A program made the position numbers and the translations under genes. From NCBI GenBank assembly GCA_026260175.1, contig JAKCWW010001900.1, positions 23,032 through 43,048 on the forward strand: DNA of 20,017 nucleotides, read 5' to 3'. This DNA comes from Reticulitermes lucifugus (Eukaryota > Arthropoda > Insecta > Blattodea > Rhinotermitidae). Shown one piece after another: positions 18,301-20,017 of this stretch (positions are counted from its first letter, which is position 1; each line of letters opens with the position of its first letter). Under the pieces are notes generated by a model. That model saw nothing but the letters and a program-made list of their open reading frames with translations, was not told the origin of the DNA and did no database searches.

Positions 18301-19768
18301 AGATTCATGTCTTCTGATTTGTTGTTTAATAAGTGACGTATAAATACATCCGTTGGCGGTTTCCTTTTAAAAGCAATTCATACATTTTGCTTTATGTTCA
18401 TAAATCCTTTTCCTTATTCCATCTGTATCCATTTAGGCGTAGTGCAACATTCCAGCATTTCTATACATAATGTATTTTTCAGGGTTAAACTTTAGGAGTA
18501 TGAGAAATTTTACAACATTTACAGAATTACACGTCATATGAATCTATGGATCCTTTATAGTGTAGTAATATCTATAGGCTCTAGGCCAACCATTCTGAAA
18601 ACCATAACAAGACACGTCGCTCATGGGGTTTCATTTAGGCTTTCATTTCATCCTCAGAGGGAAGAAAAAAATGTTTTTGCGAACTTAACAAAAATTTGAT
18701 GTACATTTTGTGCCTTTGACACCGTGCAGGATTCCAAAATTTAAATATTATTTTGTGAACTTTTCCTGTAACTAAAACTTTCACCAAAGGCGATATCGAG
18801 GTATAATCATATAACAGAGCAGAAAATAGAGACAGAAGAATTCTAGGCGAAAAATTGGTCAGCATCTTCACTGATACTCCGAAAGAAGTACTTCACACAC
18901 TGACACCTAAGTGTTTACAGGATCCAAATACCATAGTTTTGCAATTGTAATTAAATTTGGTGATAGTCATAAAAGCAAAATGATGCTTCTCAAATTTTAG
19001 AAGTTGTCTTTTTAATTTTTAATAATTCATCTTTGAATTATTTTACTTTCAGATCTATTCATATTTACCTTTAAATATATGCATGGTTTTACGCCGCAAT
19101 ACCGAGATGATGCCTGATGAAGTTAGGGCCTTACCGACACGCCTAACCTTACAACTTTATATAACGTGGGTGGCCAGACAGACGAGCTTCATGAGCCGCA
19201 CTGTAGGCTGCTAATTGGGCCAGAGCCATGCGTTAACAAAATAAAATTCTCCCCTTATTTGATGGCTTCTTATTTCTGGTCATCCAAATCCAGCAGCTTC
19301 GCTTCAGGTAGTTATAAGACTGTTCTCTTTAGAAAATCTTTTAAAACGTCATTCCGGTCAGCCTCGTGTGCATTTAAGCTGCCTAAATATTACATTTTTA
19401 GAGACAACTTGAACAAGCCGCAGCAGCGACGTGCACTTTCCATCTTGTGGCCACAAGTGGTATGTAGTGATTCACAACGTTGTATAGTGAAAACTAAAGC
19501 ACTTTCGACACATTTTGATTAAGGAACTACACAATGACATTGCCTTACGATGGAGGTGCAATATCTCAGGCGGTTAGCCGTCCATTTCTCGGGGCCATGT
19601 GGTATTTACGGTGGGCACTGTGGCACAGCAGCCTGCTTTCCTATAAGGTATTACGTCTACCCCTTACAAATACCCATCCAGCATTACAGACCGGTACAAC
19701 AGGCACATCTGAGGCCGCAGAATCGACATACGCAGGCTCACTCCACTCCTCCAATCTTACACAGACAA
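18301..19768. other. Unassigned DNA; longest frame 118 codons
   Basis: A 118-codon frame at 19166-19522 (+) is Ser/Lys/Phe-rich with no recognised domain. No promoter, splice or poly(A) context was identified around it, so I do not call it a gene. 19087-19145 holds a CCTGATGAAG...CCGACACG string loosely like the hammerhead-type motifs. The last ~70 bp before the satellite are more GC-rich. Confidence 0.4.
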
Positions 19769-20017
19769 CTATCGCACAAACGCACACAGAGCGTAGCATG
19801 TCTCGCTTTAAGACACTGAGTCGCGTATCCGCATGACACCTATCGCGCAAACGTACACAGAGCGTAGCAAGGCTCGCTTTAAGACGCTGAGTCGCGTATC
19901 CGCATAACGACACCTATCGCGCAAACGTACACAGAGCGTAGCAAGTCTTGCTTTAAGACACTGAGTCGCGTATCCGCATAACAACACCTATCGCGCAAAC
20001 GTACACAGAGCGTAGCA
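19769..20017. repeat. CpG-rich 71-74-bp satellite, open at the window end
   Basis: CTATCGC starts units at 19769, 19840, 19914 and 19988, giving lengths of 71, 74 and 74 bp plus a 30-bp partial unit. Key words per unit are GCGCAAACGTACACAGAGCG, TAGCAAG(G/T)CT, CGCTTTAAGAC and CTGAGTCGCGTATCCGCATA. The first unit is the most diverged, later ones are nearly identical, so the array probably continues past the window. About ten CpG per unit is high for this AT-rich region. Overlapping frames on both strands are by-products. Confidence 0.95.

Noticed and set aside
19087-19145. Third hammerhead-like string (CCTGATGAAG...CCGACACG)
   Set aside because: GAAA is replaced by GACA, stem II has a mismatch and no stem I or inverted partner was found, so the match is too weak.
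1-20017. CRISPR array, operon or prokaryotic defence system
   Set aside because: No regularly spaced identical repeats with unique spacers and no dense coding; the sequence is clearly eukaryotic and repeat-rich.

Overview
The window looks like a non-coding, repeat-laden stretch of an insect nuclear genome. It is AT-rich, has no dense gene array, and nearly everything recognisable is a transposable element or simple repeat. Several interspersed repeats match, from memory, families abundant in cockroach and termite (Blattodea) sequence: the repeat with a Ser-Trp-Glu-Ala-Asn-like translation near 2586, 11566 and 12530, and three or more tRNA-derived SINE families. A blattodean source is therefore my best guess, but this is memory-based and no species is assigned.

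Layout. 1-1377: a TATG microsatellite, then the 3' part of a dead LINE reverse transcriptase read in one frame, with stops and in-frame deletions. 1378-3420: unassigned DNA with a ~20-bp minisatellite (2285-2470) and one interspersed repeat (2586-2740). 3421-4071: a non-autonomous hAT-type element with a perfect 8-bp target duplication. 4072-6591: mostly unassigned, with a decayed SINE head and a weak TATA/short-ORF candidate. 6592-6821: a fold-back (long palindrome), followed by a ~62-bp tandem repeat. 7081-10988: unassigned AT-rich DNA with microsatellites and two copies of another interspersed repeat. 11040-11700 and 12530-13086: clusters of head-to-head and tail-to-tail SINEs. 14872-15647: a second fold-back whose arms carry hammerhead-ribozyme-like cores, with a SINE inserted into one arm. 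16121-16407: a textbook tRNA-Leu-like SINE with a 13-bp target duplication. 17413-17893: a second hAT-type element with a perfect 8-bp duplication. 18055-18327: a truncated SINE abutting a candidate terminal exon (acceptor, 34 open codons, AATAAA, GT-rich element). 19769-20017: a CpG-dense 71-74-bp satellite running off the window.

There is no convincing complete protein-coding gene. The most interesting content is the pair of related fold-back elements. Both have a hammerhead-like core (CUGAWGA, stem II, GAAA, minimal stem III) facing outward in each arm, and both share an outer segment of the form AACATTGTRTASTAGTTGG. The best copy, on the minus strand at 14899-14978, can be drawn with stems I, II and III and a GUA cleavage triplet. 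This suggests a non-autonomous, ribozyme-bearing retroelement lineage, possibly Penelope-like. That is inference, since no Penelope protein is present here.
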